Shown here piece after piece: positions 8,790-20,000 of a stretch of DNA of 26,922 nucleotides. The notes below the pieces were generated by a model that saw only the letters and a list, made by a program, of their open reading frames with translations, had not been told where the DNA came from and searched no databases. How positions within the stretch are numbered: the first letter of the stretch is position 1; the number at the start of each line of letters is the position of its first letter. Both the position numbers and the translations under genes were made by a program. The DNA comes from Pigoraptor vietnamica (lineage: Eukaryota > Opisthokonta > Filasterea): positions 1-26,922 of the forward strand of contig CALSCQ010002051.1 in the NCBI GenBank assembly GCA_943704525.1, given 5' to 3'.

Positions 8790-11700
8790 TCACTGTGCAG
8801 GTGTCAGGACGACGTAGTCCGTGCCAACAAAGATGTCCGGACAAGGGAATACCACCGTTTGCGTGCGCAGCGAAATGGTGACCGTGTCGCACTTCCACGG
8901 GTCGCCCGCGCGAGTGGCGCGCACCTTGAGGGCCGCGAGCGATCCGACGTCGAGTCCTGTGCGCTGGAACTTCCACGTCGTGCCGAGGCCGAGCGAAGAA
9001 GCAATCTGCATCTCGCCGCTCTCCAGTCCCGAGGGTCCGACGGCCGCACACATGACAGGGCCAGAGGTACCCGCGCCGTCGGCGCTCGACGTCGTTACGA
9101 GAATTGTGTAGGTGACCGGGCCCGGGGTTGCAATCGTAACCGGCGAAGATGTGCGTGACGACGAAACTGTTGATGTCGGCGCTGTGGCGACTGCGGACGT
9201 GGATGACGCAGCTTGAGACGATGCGGCGAATGTTCCAGCGGCCGAAGACGCTTGTCCATTGGCACTAATGGCGGCTGACGATCCGCCGTTCACTGTTGCA
9301 GTCGTTGCGACGCCGGTTGCCGCGGCAGATGGTGACGCGGAGGGTGACTGCGCATTGCCGCCTGCGGTGGTGGCTGCGGCGGACTGGGCCGCTGTCGAAG
9401 AAGGCGCAGGTGCTGATGACACACTGAGGGCGGCAGACGACGTGCTGTTGAACGCGCCTACACATCACGTGTGTGTGCAGTTGTGCATTCAGTTAGCGAA
9501 GGTCGACATTGAAAAGAGACTTAGTAAGGAGCATCGTACACAACACAATCCAGTGTACGCAATCAACTGTAATCTACGGCAAACAAAGTCGGTGGCCGCC
9601 GGCTACATAATGTCACAGCATACGACACGCGTTGTAAAATACACTCACCGTACGGCAACGGGCAAGTGCAAGTCACGAGAGCACCGTTGCGCCGGCGGAG
9701 CTGCACTTGCTCTGCGCTGTTTCCGAGTGCTGCGTTGATCCGAAACAGCCGTGAGCGCGCCGGCAGAGTCAGCGATTGACACAAATCAAGCCGAGCAAAT
9801 TTTGGGGGAAAAAACACTCGGTTGTTGGTTCCAAACCCAAATCCAAAGCAAACAATGATTGCACTCTGTTTCGGCATCACCCACCAAATTCGCCAATGTA
9901 CATGAGGCCGTTATCTCCGTCGCGACCGCAGTACGACGGCTCCACAGGGACGTACATTCCCGCCGAAGAAACGGCCACGGTAACAATGACCGTCTCCTTC
10001 GGCGGAGATACGGTGACGGGCGGCGGCGTCACGGTGAAGGGCACGAGTAGGGTCGACGTCGACGTCTCGCGCACGGTCACGGACACAGTCACGGGCACGA
10101 TGGACGTGACGGGGACGGGGAGCGCCACAAAAGACGTAGACGTCACCGGGATGCAAACTGGCGTCGTGATCGTCGGGCTTGGCGAACTGGATGACGGCGA
10201 GATCGAGAGGGCCGTTGGGGTTGGGTAGCACTGCGCGGCGGCGGCCGTGGATGTCATTGTCGCGCATATCCCGAGATCGCTGCACGGATCGACGCAGCGG
10301 CCGTTAAAAAGTACGGCGCCGACTCTGCAAGACACGCATCCGTTGTCGGCGGGGCTCGTGCACGTCAGACACGAGGGATCGCACACGATCTTCAAACGGT
10401 CGGCGCACACGGACGAGTCCGCATTGCCAGAGGCGGCAAGAGTGATGCCGTTCGCAGCAAGCGACGAGACCAACGCGGCATCCACGCACAGGGATGCGTC
10501 ACGCGCCAACGTAACTCCGCCGTACGCCGCGCGCAAGTTCATCAGTCCGCTGACGTTGGCGAGCTTGGCGTTGTCCGTGATTGAAAGTCCGACATTATAG
10601 TCACCACCGGCGGAAGCGACGTCAGGCGACGACACCGTACTCAAACCCCGGAGGCCATTAACGTTCCGCAGAAGTGTGTTTGCGCGGATGACAATGCCCA
10701 TGGTCGTTGCTGTGAGCGACGCAAAGCCATCGATGGTTTCGAGGCGGTCGTTGTTGGAGATGGAGCAGAAGTGCTGGCCACTGCGGGTACACGCGACAGT
10801 GCCCAGTGCGCGGAACCCGGAGATGCGCGCGAGCGCCGAGTTGTCCGTGATGATGAGCGGCCCGCACCCAATGTACTCCAGCGCCGGGAAGCCGGCGATG
10901 TCGGCGAGCGCAATATTGCCGCGGATCCAAATGCGTGGGCCGAAGTAATCCGGGTTCCCGCGCAGTGCATAATAAGTGTCGCCCGAGCATATCGTACCGA
11001 GATACGGCGACTGTTGCAGCTGGTCCAGCGTTGCGCGGATGCGAAGGTCGCACCCGATCAAGGCAAGGTTGGGAAATCCGTCGACGCGCGTTATCGTCGG
11101 ATTGTCGAGTATCTGGACTGCACCCGCGGACACCAGCGACGGAAAGCCGTCCGTGAGCGTCGCAAGGCGCGTGTTTGTACTGACACGGATGCGTCCTTGC
11201 ACCGTCGCGAGCGCCGGGAAAGGGCGGACGGCCGCAAGCACCGGATTTCCCGTAATCTCCACATTCCCTGTCACAGTTTTGAGCGCGCTGAGGCCAGAAA
11301 AGTTGAAGTTCGCCGAAACACCGTTCGAGACGATGAGCGAACCGGCGAGCAAAGTGAGCGACGGCATGCTCGGAAATGTCTCCAGCAGCACATTCCCCGA
11401 CAGAGTGATGGCCNNNNNNNNNNNNNNNNNNNNNNNNNNNNNNNNNNNNNNNNNNNNNNNNNNNNNNNNNNNNNNNNNNNNNNNNNNNNNNNNNNNNNNN
11501 NNNNNNNNNCAGAAAAGTTGAAGTTCGCCGAAACACCGTTCGAGACGATGAGCGAACCGGCGAGCAAAGTGAGCGACGGCATGCTCGGAAATGTCTCCAG
11601 CAGCACATTCCCCGACAGAGTGATGGCCCGAACGGTGTCGAGCTTGGGGAACGCCCCCATGCTGCGCAGCACCGTGTTGTCGGCAACGACGAGTCCGCTA

Positions 11701-14700
11701 CCGCGCACGGCCGTCAGACTGTCGAATGATCCTATCGTCGTGAGCGCACCATGTCCCGTGATTAAGATGGAGCCCGCAACGGACGCGAGCGCACCCAAGC
11801 CGCCGATCGTCACGAGCTTCGCGTTCGTGCGGAGTTCAAGGTCGCCGCCGACGGTTTGCAGAGACGCAAAGGATGCGGTCAAGAGCTCGGGGTTGTCCTT
11901 GAACGAGAGGCTTCCGCCGTCGCCGGTCGCGGCGAGCCGTTCGAGACTGAGCGACACGAGGGCCGGGCAGCTGTCGACCTTGAGCGACCGAACGAACGAC
12001 GCCGACGAGAAAGTGGTGAGGTTGCGCACGGCGATGGCCGATAGGCGGACGGCGGCCGGTATCGAGCCGTAGCCGTCAAAGAGCGAGAACTGGTCGAGTT
12101 TCGGGTTGGACACGATTTCGACGGTGGGAATGTCGGGCGCAGCGTTGAGAGCGACGGAGAAGGTGCCAATGGCGCGCAAGTTGGCGTTGTTGCGAATGAA
12201 CAGTCCGCCGGTGACGCGCTCAAGAAGGGCAAAGTCGCCGCGCGCCGACGCGATGGAGGCCATGTTGTCGTTCGCCTCGAGGATGAAGGGGCCGCGGATC
12301 GAACGGAGGGATTTGAGACCGGTCACGTTCGCGAGCCTGCCGTTGTCCGAAATGGTGAGGCCGACGCTGTCGACGCCGGACGAAACACTCTCGAGAGCAC
12401 CGAATCCGTTGATGTTCTGCAGGTAAGGATTCGTGCGAATGACGATGCCCATGGTCGTTGTTGTGAGCGACGCAAAGCCATCGATGGTTTCGAGGCGGTC
12501 ATTGTAGGAGATGGAGCAGTAGTACTGGAAACCACCGACGCAGGCGACAGTGTTGAGGGCGCGGAACCCGGAGATGCGCGCGAGGGCAGAGTTGTCCGTG
12601 ATCATGAGCGGCCCGCACCCAATGTACTGTAGGGCAGGGAAGCCGGCGATTTCGGCAAGCACCAGGTTGCCGCGGATCCAAATGCGCGGGCCAAAGTATG
12701 CACCTTGCGGGTAAGAGGTCAATGCTCTTTCGACGTCGGTGTAACACAAATTGTCAGCCCCGACGCGCAGGACCTGGTCGAGTTGCCAGCCAATCCGAAG
12801 GTCGCAACCAACCAGCGAGAGCCGGGAAAACCCGTCGACGCGCGTTATCGTCGGATTGTCGAGTATCTGGACTGCACCCGCGGACACCAGCGACGGAAAG
12901 CCGTCCGTGAGCGTCGCAAGGCGCATGTTCTTGTTAATACGGACGCGTCCCTGCACCGTCGCGAGGGCCGGAAATGGGCGGATGGCCGCAAGCACCGGAT
13001 TTCCCGTAATCTCCACATTCCCCGTCACCGTGTCGAGCGCACTCAGGCCGGAAAAGTTGAAGTTCGCCGAAACACCGTTCGAGACGATGAGCGAACCGGC
13101 GAGCAAAGTGAGCGACGGCATGCTCGGAAATGTCTCCAGCAGCACATTCCCCGACAGAGTGATGGCCCGAACGGTGTCGAGCTTGGGGAACGCCCCCATG
13201 CTGCGCAGCACCGTGTTGTCGGCAACGACGAGTCCGCTACCGCGCACGGCCGTCAGACTGTCGAATGATCCTATCGTCGTGAGCGCACCATGTCCCGTGA
13301 TTAAGATGGAGCCCGCAACGGACGCGAGCGCACCCAAGCCGCCGATCGTCACGAGCTTCGCGTTCGTGCGGAGTTCAAGGTCGCCGCCGACGGTTTGCAG
13401 AGACGCAAAGGATGCGGTCAAGAGCTCGGGGTTGTCCTTGAACGAGAGGCTTCCGCCGTCGCCGGTCGCGGCGAGCCGTTCGAGACTGAGCGACACGAGG
13501 GCCGGGCAGCTGTCGACCTTGAGCGACCGAACGAACGACGCCGACGAGAAAGTGGTGAGGTTGCGCACGGCGATGGCCGATAGGCGGACGGCGGCCGGTA
13601 TCGAGCCGTAGCCGTCAAAGAGCGAGAACTGGTCGAGTTTCGGGTTGGACACGATTTCGACGGTGGGAATGTCGGGCGCAGCGTTGAGAGCGACGGAGAA
13701 GGTGCCAATGGCGCGCAAGTTGGCGTTGTTGCGAATGAACAGTCCGCCGGTGACGCGCTCGAGAAGGGCAAAGTCGCCGCGTGCCGGCGCGATGGAGGCC
13801 ATGTTGTCGTTCACCTCAAGGATGAACGGGCCGTAGATCGAACGGAGGGATTTGAGACCGGTCACGTTCGCGAGCCTGCCGTTGTCCGAAATGGTGAGGC
13901 CGACGCTGTCAGAACGAAGTTCGACGTCGGGAGACGAAACAATCTCGAGAGCACCGAGGCCGTTGATGTTCTGCAGGTAAGGATTCGTGCGAATGACGAT
14001 GCCCATGGTCGTTGTTGTGAGCGACGCAAAACCGACGATGGCTTCGAGGCGGTCGTTGTTGGAGATGGACCAGAAGTGCTGGCTACTGCCGGCACACGCG
14101 ACAGTGTTGAGGGCGCGGAACCCGGAGATGCGCGCGAGGGCAGAGTTGTCCGTGATGTTGAGCGGCCCGCACCCAATGTACTGCAGTGCAGGGAAACCGG
14201 CAATCTCCGCGAGCGCAGCGTTGCCGCGAATCCAAACGCGCGGGCCGAAGTAACCCGAGTACCCGCGCACTCCGTAATACGTGTCATCCCAGCATTTCTG
14301 ACGAACTGTTCCGGAGGCAATAAACTGGTCCAGTTGCGAGCGAAGGCGCAGATCGCAGCCGATCAGCACCAAATTGGGAAATCCGTCGACCCGCGTGAGC
14401 GCCGGGTTGTCCAGAATGTGAATGCCTCCCACGCGCGCCAACCGCGGGAGCGTCGTCGAATTGAGGGTGTCGATGTTGGAGGAGCGAATTATAAGCCGCC
14501 CCGAGATCTCGTCACAGTTCGCAAGGGCGTTGAGATCGGCGTAGCTCGTGACGATGCGGTCCCCAGAACACACGTCCGCCCGCGTGTCACCAATGCCTGT
14601 CAATCGGCAAGAAAAAAGGGGAAAGTAAGGATTAAGGAATTAAAGGGGGGAAGCGCTTGAGACGACTCAGCGGCCGGTCCGTCTCACCGACCGACGGCGT

Positions 14701-14951
14701 GCCGAAATCAAAAAAAATGTTCTCGCTCAAAAATCAGTCAAATGGCGCAATTGAAGGTTGCCAATGTGCACCGAGCTGGAGTCGTGAACCACAAGATGTC
14801 CTCTGATTCACGACAGAATATCGAATGCTGTTTTCGAACCTTGCATCAGGACGAGAAGTGCGAGCACGACGGCAGAGGAAGTTTCCGCGACACCGCGGGC
14901 ACCCGGACGGGCCACCGCCCCCGGCGACCACCCGTTGAAGCGCCGACGCAT
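8790..14951 (-). CDS. Large secreted receptor L-domain repeat protein with Cys-rich segment and C-terminal PLAT-like domain
   Basis: Exons on the minus strand are 14951-14840, 14596-9885 (interrupted by 96 N) and 9457-8790. Exon 1 supplies a long n-region and the hydrophobic core SSAVVLALLVLMQ; its phase fits exon 2 exactly. Exon 2 opens with CSGDRIV and NCDEISGRLIIRSSN, the start of a receptor L domain as in EGF and insulin receptors. It then holds leucine-rich L-domain repeats in units of about 513 residues: two full units and one shortened, each with a YFGPR(I/V)WIRGN block. A Cys-rich, furin-like segment follows (CDPSCLTCTSPADNGCVSC), then a Ser/Thr/Pro/Val stalk. The last about 110 residues resemble a PLAT/LH2 beta-sandwich (YTILVTTSSADGAGTSGPV, DPWKCDTVTI, FPCPDIFVGTD). 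If the sequence repeated across the gap is counted once, the total is exactly 1,758 residues in frame. There is no second membrane segment and no kinase. A secreted binding protein is inferred; the ligand is unknown. Confidence 0.85.
9458..9884 (-). other. Intron 2 of the L-domain/PLAT gene
   Basis: On the minus strand the donor is G|GTGGGT, with the GT at 9884-9883, and the acceptor is GTGTAG ending at 9458. Removing it joins TTT G to GC GCG in phase. The 427 bases contain no repeats and no coding signal of their own. The donor choice is the least certain junction of this gene. Confidence 0.6.
11295..11628. repeat. 119-bp direct repeat on both sides of the N gap
   Basis: Bases 11295-11413 and 11510-11628 look identical over their whole 119-base length, offset by 215. 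The left copy ends exactly where the N run begins, and the right copy starts exactly where it ends. Two contig ends that overlap but were not merged would look like this. Confidence 0.9.
11414..11509. other. Assembly gap, 96 N
   Basis: Unknown bases interrupt exon 2 of the L-domain gene. Because the flanks repeat each other, the gap length is probably arbitrary. Reading through it as given breaks the frame, while merging the flanks restores it. Confidence 0.95.
11510..12240 (-). repeat. Copy B of a 731-bp internal coding duplication
   Basis: This segment matches 13049-13779 at an offset of 1,539 bases (513 codons). By eye I found a single substitution, near 12221. It codes for the second half of L-domain unit 2. 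Similarity continues beyond 12240, but with more substitutions and small in-frame indels. Confidence 0.9.
13049..13779 (-). repeat. Copy A of a 731-bp internal coding duplication
   Basis: This is the partner of 11510-12240 and codes for the second half of L-domain unit 1. Identity includes synonymous sites, so very recent duplication or gene conversion is the likely cause. The sequence on the low-coordinate side (below about 13049) is also repeated in the third, shortened unit at lower similarity. Confidence 0.9.
14597..14839 (-). other. Intron 1 of the L-domain/PLAT gene
   Basis: On the minus strand the donor is CAAG|GTTCGA, with the GT at 14839-14838, and the acceptor is TTGACAG ending at 14597. 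The junction codon GGC forms from G plus GC. The 243-base intron separates the signal-sequence exon from the mature protein. Confidence 0.75.
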
Positions 14952-15338
14952 TCTCACGTGACTGTGTCCAGTGCTGGCAACACTAAATTGGACGAGACGA
15001 CTGAGTCAGATTGAAGCGCACAAACTCGAAGTCGACGATCATGCGATCTACAGACGGAGTGAGAACTTTGCGTTCCGCGTCAGACCAATGTTTGTGTCCC
15101 GTGGGAATTTTTTGATCCCAATGGCGCATCACGTGAGGAGGTCAAGTGCGCAATATCAAAATGACGTCATTGTGACGACACTGACAATCCCACGGAATGT
15201 CACGTGTGCCCCTGTCTATCAGCTGGACGTGCACAGTTCCGGTCGCAATCTCCGGCCCTTGATTGTTTTACTATTTTCGTGCGACGCAGTTGCGCAGAGA
15301 GTCGCTTTGCTTGGAGGAAAGATTGTCGCGCGAATAGA
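14952..15338. promoter_or_regulatory. Divergent promoter between the L-domain gene and the MOSPD2-like gene
   Basis: The two start codons face away from each other across 387 bases. The stretch holds three CACGTG E-boxes at 14955-14960, 15130-15135 and 15201-15206, the first two inside TCACGTGA palindromes, and a perfect CRE-type palindrome ATGACGTCAT at 15161-15170. No clear TATA box is seen. Shared bHLH-zip and bZIP control of both genes is a reasonable inference. Confidence 0.6.
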
Positions 15339-15474
15339 ATGCCGGCCGAAGAGGTGCGTATGGAGGCGTTCGTCGGGACAGAGTTCGATTAACTTTGGGA
15401 CAGTTTTGGGCATTTGGTTTGTGTTTGCCGTGTGTGCTGTGTGCGTGCGTGTGTGTGTGTGTGCGTGCGTGTGC

Positions 15475-15512
<38 letters not shown>

Positions 15513-16366
15513 GTGTGTCTATGTGTCGTGTGCGTGCGTCTGTGTGTCTATGTGTCGTGTGCGTATGTGTGTGTGTGTGTGTATGCGGTGTGTGTGTGTG
15601 TGTGTGCGTGCGTCTGTGTGTCTATGTGTCGTGTGCGTATGTGTGTGTGCGTGTGTATGCGGTGTGTGTGTGTCCGTGATCATGCGTATCTGTACGTGAC
15701 TGTATGTGTGTGTGTGCGTGCGATCCAAGCTTATTTGAATATTTTTTCCGCAGCATCTTCGGCCTGACGAGGTCGCCAAATTTGTGGGCGGCTTTCGCGC
15801 CAAAATCGACGAGTGGGCGGCCGCAAACGCGGGAAAGTGCTACGATGCCGACGTGGCGGACATTCGCCGTTTGGACTCGCTGTGCGTTCGCTACCTAAAA
15901 ATGCGCGACCACAACGTGACGGCGGCGTTTGAGCTGGCGCGGTGGGCTGCTTGATGTGGGCTGTGTGTGTTTGTGTGTTTGTAATTCATGTGCGTGTGTG
16001 AGCGTGCTGGAGTTGGCCCCGCTTGTGCATTGTTGTGTTTGTGTGTTCGTGTGTGACGAGCCCTCTCCACGTGTGTACGACCTCCACGTGTGTGCCGTTG
16101 TGCGCGCAACTGCGTTTTCCAAAATCTCTCGCGCACGTGCTCATCTTGACACTTTTGTGCAGCGATAACCTCATTTGGCGCAAGGGCTTTGGCATCCGCG
16201 AAATTACCGAGGCGTCGCTTCCGCGCGAGCTCTTTCAGAGCGGCGTCTTCTTCATGCGTGGGAAGGACGTCAAGGGTTGCAAGGTGTGGGGCGCGCTTAT
16301 CGTGTGCTGCAGCGATGTGCGCGTGTGTGCGTGTGCGTATGCGTGCACGTGCTTGCCGCGTGATGC

Positions 16367-16405
<39 letters not shown>

Positions 16406-16461
16406 TGTGTGTATGTGTGTGTGTGCGTCCATGTGTGCACGTGCTTGTCGCGTGATACATG

Positions 16462-16493
<32 letters not shown>

Positions 16494-16973
16494 CCATGTG
16501 TGCGTGCTTGTCGCGTGATACATGTTGTGTGTGTGTGTGTGTGTGTGCGTCCATGTGTGCGTGCTTGTCGCGTGATACATGTTGTGTGTGTGTGTGTGTG
16601 TGCGTGTGCGTTCATGTGTGTGTGTGCGTGTACACACGTGTGCCTTGTCCGCGCACCAGTGAAAACCATCCCTGCCCATTGAGCAATGCACTTCGATCTC
16701 GGCAGGTCGGCATCGTGCGCATTCGCCTGCACCGCAAGGACCCGCAGCGCTCGGAAGAGATGAAGAAGTTTGTCGCGTACCACCTCGAGCACCACTTTAC
16801 GCAGGCCATGACGAACGACACTGAGCAAATCACTGTCCTCTTTGACCTGTCCCAGGCGGGCCTTGCGCACGTGGTGGGTTGCAGGGGCAGTCGGCGCTCT
16901 TGTTCCATTTTGAATGCTCGTGCTCGGTGTGCGCCAGTTATCTCGACTCCCCCATAGATCGAGCACGTGTGTG

Positions 16974-17013
<40 letters not shown>

Positions 17014-20000
17014 TGGCATAGTGACAGCTCGCAACCCGAGGCGTTGGGTAGCCGTTGCGGCGACACCATCTCCCCCCTCCCCCCCCGCGCCCTTCCCTTC
17101 GCGCTCTTTCTGTCTGAAGTGAGGTCTATCCCTCCGTGGACTCGATATACACGTCCATGGATTGCGCTGATTCAAAATCACTCTCTCCTACCCGGCAGGA
17201 CATGGACCTGATGAAGTTTTTCATTGACGGCTTCAAGTACCACTTTCCTCTGTTCCTCAACATTCTCATCGTGTACGAAATGCCGTGGCTCATGAATGGT
17301 GCGTGCGCGTGTGCGTGCGTGTTTTCTCTCGTGCGGTTTTGACGGTGCGCGTGTGCGTGTGTTTTCTCCCGTGTGGTTTGACGTGCGCGGGGCACGAGGA
17401 TGCGACTGCCCTCGTTGTCCGCGCGTGTGCTCGCTTCATGACTCGTGCACACCAGTCAAACACACACAGAGGCGAGCCGCACACGCGCCACGCCCGTAAA
17501 ACACACACGGCGGCTCGCGCGCACACCCACTCACACACGCCCCCATCCCAACCCCTCTGCAGCCGCGTGGAAGGTGATCAAGTCGTGGCTCGACCAGCGC
17601 GCGATTGCCAAGGTGAAGTTCGCCACGAAAGCGGACATCCAGGAGCACATCTCACGTGACCAGCTCATGACGTACTACGGCGGAGATGACGCGCGTGACT
17701 TTGCGTACGAGCCCTATCCGCCGGCCGAGAGGTGCGCCGCCATACTGCGTGGCTGTCGCTGTGCGCTGTGTCAGTTCGGCCAATGTATCCTCGGGGGAGT
17801 GCGTGTCCGAGCCTATAGGCGACTTCGTTGGTGCTTATGCATGTGCTCTTGTCGATCCATCTTGTGTTCCCACGCCTTTTTGACGCGTGGCGAATCCCAC
17901 GCAGCGCAAAGACGGAACCGCCCGCGGCACCCGTCCTTGCGAACGGCGACGCACCGGCTGCCGCGAACGAGCCCCGTGCCTCCAAGACGGACGCGTTCCT
18001 GACGCCCACCGTGCGGCACAAGCACCGCCACGCCAACGCCCCGCATGCGCCATCCCCACTCGCGCGCACGGCGTCCGTGGAAAGCTCGTCGAGCGGGCTG
18101 CTGTCGGTGCCGTCACCCACGCACGCGTCGTCGCGCAAGGCCCTGCTGCAGGTCGCGCCGAGCGCAGAGAGGATAGAGTTTGTGGGGCCGTTTGACGGGG
18201 CGGAGGTGTCCACGCGGTTGCGGATGAGTGGGTGTCGCCTGTGCACGAAAATTCCTGCGCGGGGCTGTGGTTGTGTGCCTGTGTGCGCAGCACTGCGTCG
18301 TCCGGAGCATCGAGCGTGCTGACTGTGCGCGTGTGTGTGTGTGTGTGTGAACGTATGCATGTGTGTGTGTGTGTGTGGCTCTTATTGGCGCAAACGGAAT
18401 GCACACAGCTCTTCTCTGTATGTATGGTTTATTGGCGCGGAATGCTCACGCTCCCCTCTCACTGCCCCCCCCCCCCCCCCCCCCACCCCCCCCCCCCCCC
18501 CCCCCCCAGCAAACGCCCACTCGCGGCCTGTCGCGTTCAAAGTCAAGACGACCTCTCCCGACAAATTCTGTGTGCGGCCAAACAGCGGCATTGTGAGTAA
18601 CTGCGGCAAGTGCGTACTTGTTGTTCGATGAAATGCACTTGCGTGTGTTGGCAGATGTCGCGGTGATAGATATGCGGTGCACGCGCGCGTCAGGTGCACA
18701 CATTTCCGCACGATGAAAATGTGAATGTGTAGATAGTGGGCTCACCCGGTCATGTGCCGTCCTCTTCCCAGGTCACCCCGGGGCACACCTCCGAGGTGAC
18801 GATACATCTCATGAGCACTGCGCGCGTCGTTGCGGGCTCGAGCACGGACAAATTCCTCCTCCAGGTGGGTGGTCATGGTTTTGGCGCACGCGACTGCGTG
18901 TTTGCGTTGTGCACGCCGTTCTAATTTGATGTTTTTTTTTTTTGTTTTGTTTTTTTGGTGTCTTACCCTCACTCTTCGGCACACGTTGCCCGTCCCCGTT
19001 GACACTCTCCAATTCTCGTTTCTTGTCGTTGCTCACTTTCGCTGCCATTTATGTCCTTTGGTCCCCGCGCTTGTAACAGACGGCCATGCTGCCGGACGGT
19101 TTCAACGGCGACGTGTCTCAGCTGTGGAAGGGCGGCGCGGGCACTCTTGTCCACGACCAGCGCATCACGTGCCACTTTCTGCTTCCGGACGGCGCCAAGG
19201 CCCCCGCGTCCGCAAATGCAAGCGAGCCAACGCAGGGCGGCAAAGGCACATCCGATGGTGCGCTGTGCGGGGGGCAAAAAAAAATTGTGTGGTGTTTGTG
19301 TGTGCGTTTGTATGTGCATAGTGTGAGGTTCTATTGTGTGGTGTTTGTGTGTGCGTTTGTATGTGCATAGTGTTGTGTATGCGTTTGTATGTGCAGATGT
19401 GCAGAGTGTGAGGTTTTATTGTGTGGTGTTTGTGTGTGCGTTTTGAATTGTGCATAGTGTGAGGTTTTATTGTGTGGTGTTTGTGTGTGCGTTTTGAATT
19501 GTGCATAGTGTGAGGTTTTATTGTGTGGTGTTTGTGTGTGCGTTTGGTATGTGCAGTAGTGTGAGGTTCTATTGTGTTGTGTATGCGATGGTATGTGCAG
19601 ATGTGTAGAGTGTGAGGTTTTATTGTGTTGTGTTTGTGTGTGCGTTTTGAATTGTGCATAGTGTGAGGTTCTATTGTGTTGTGTATGCGATGGTATGTGC
19701 AGATGTGTAGAGTGTGAGGTTTTATTGTGTGGTGTTTGTGTGTGCGTTTTGAATTGTGCATAGTGTGAGGTTCTATTGTGTTGTGTATGCGATGGTATGT
19801 GCAGATGTGTAGAGTGTGAGGTTCTATTGTGTGGTGTTTGTGTGTGCGAATTGTACCGAGTGTGAGGTTCTCTGTCGCACAAATAGGTGCCCAGTTGAGT
19901 ACGTATTTTTTAATCCTATGCGCCCAAATCTCTTTCCCACACTTTGGTGATGGAAAACCGTGGCTATAATCGTCATGCTGTTGTAATCTGATATGAGTAG

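Noticed and set aside
10771-12072. Long plus-strand open frame of over 400 codons
   Set aside because: It is the antisense shadow of the L-domain gene in GC-rich sequence, runs across the N gap and shows no domain.
19165-19882. His/Thr-rich minus-strand open frames
   Set aside because: They are translations of the 51-bp minisatellite inside a MOSPD2-like intron.
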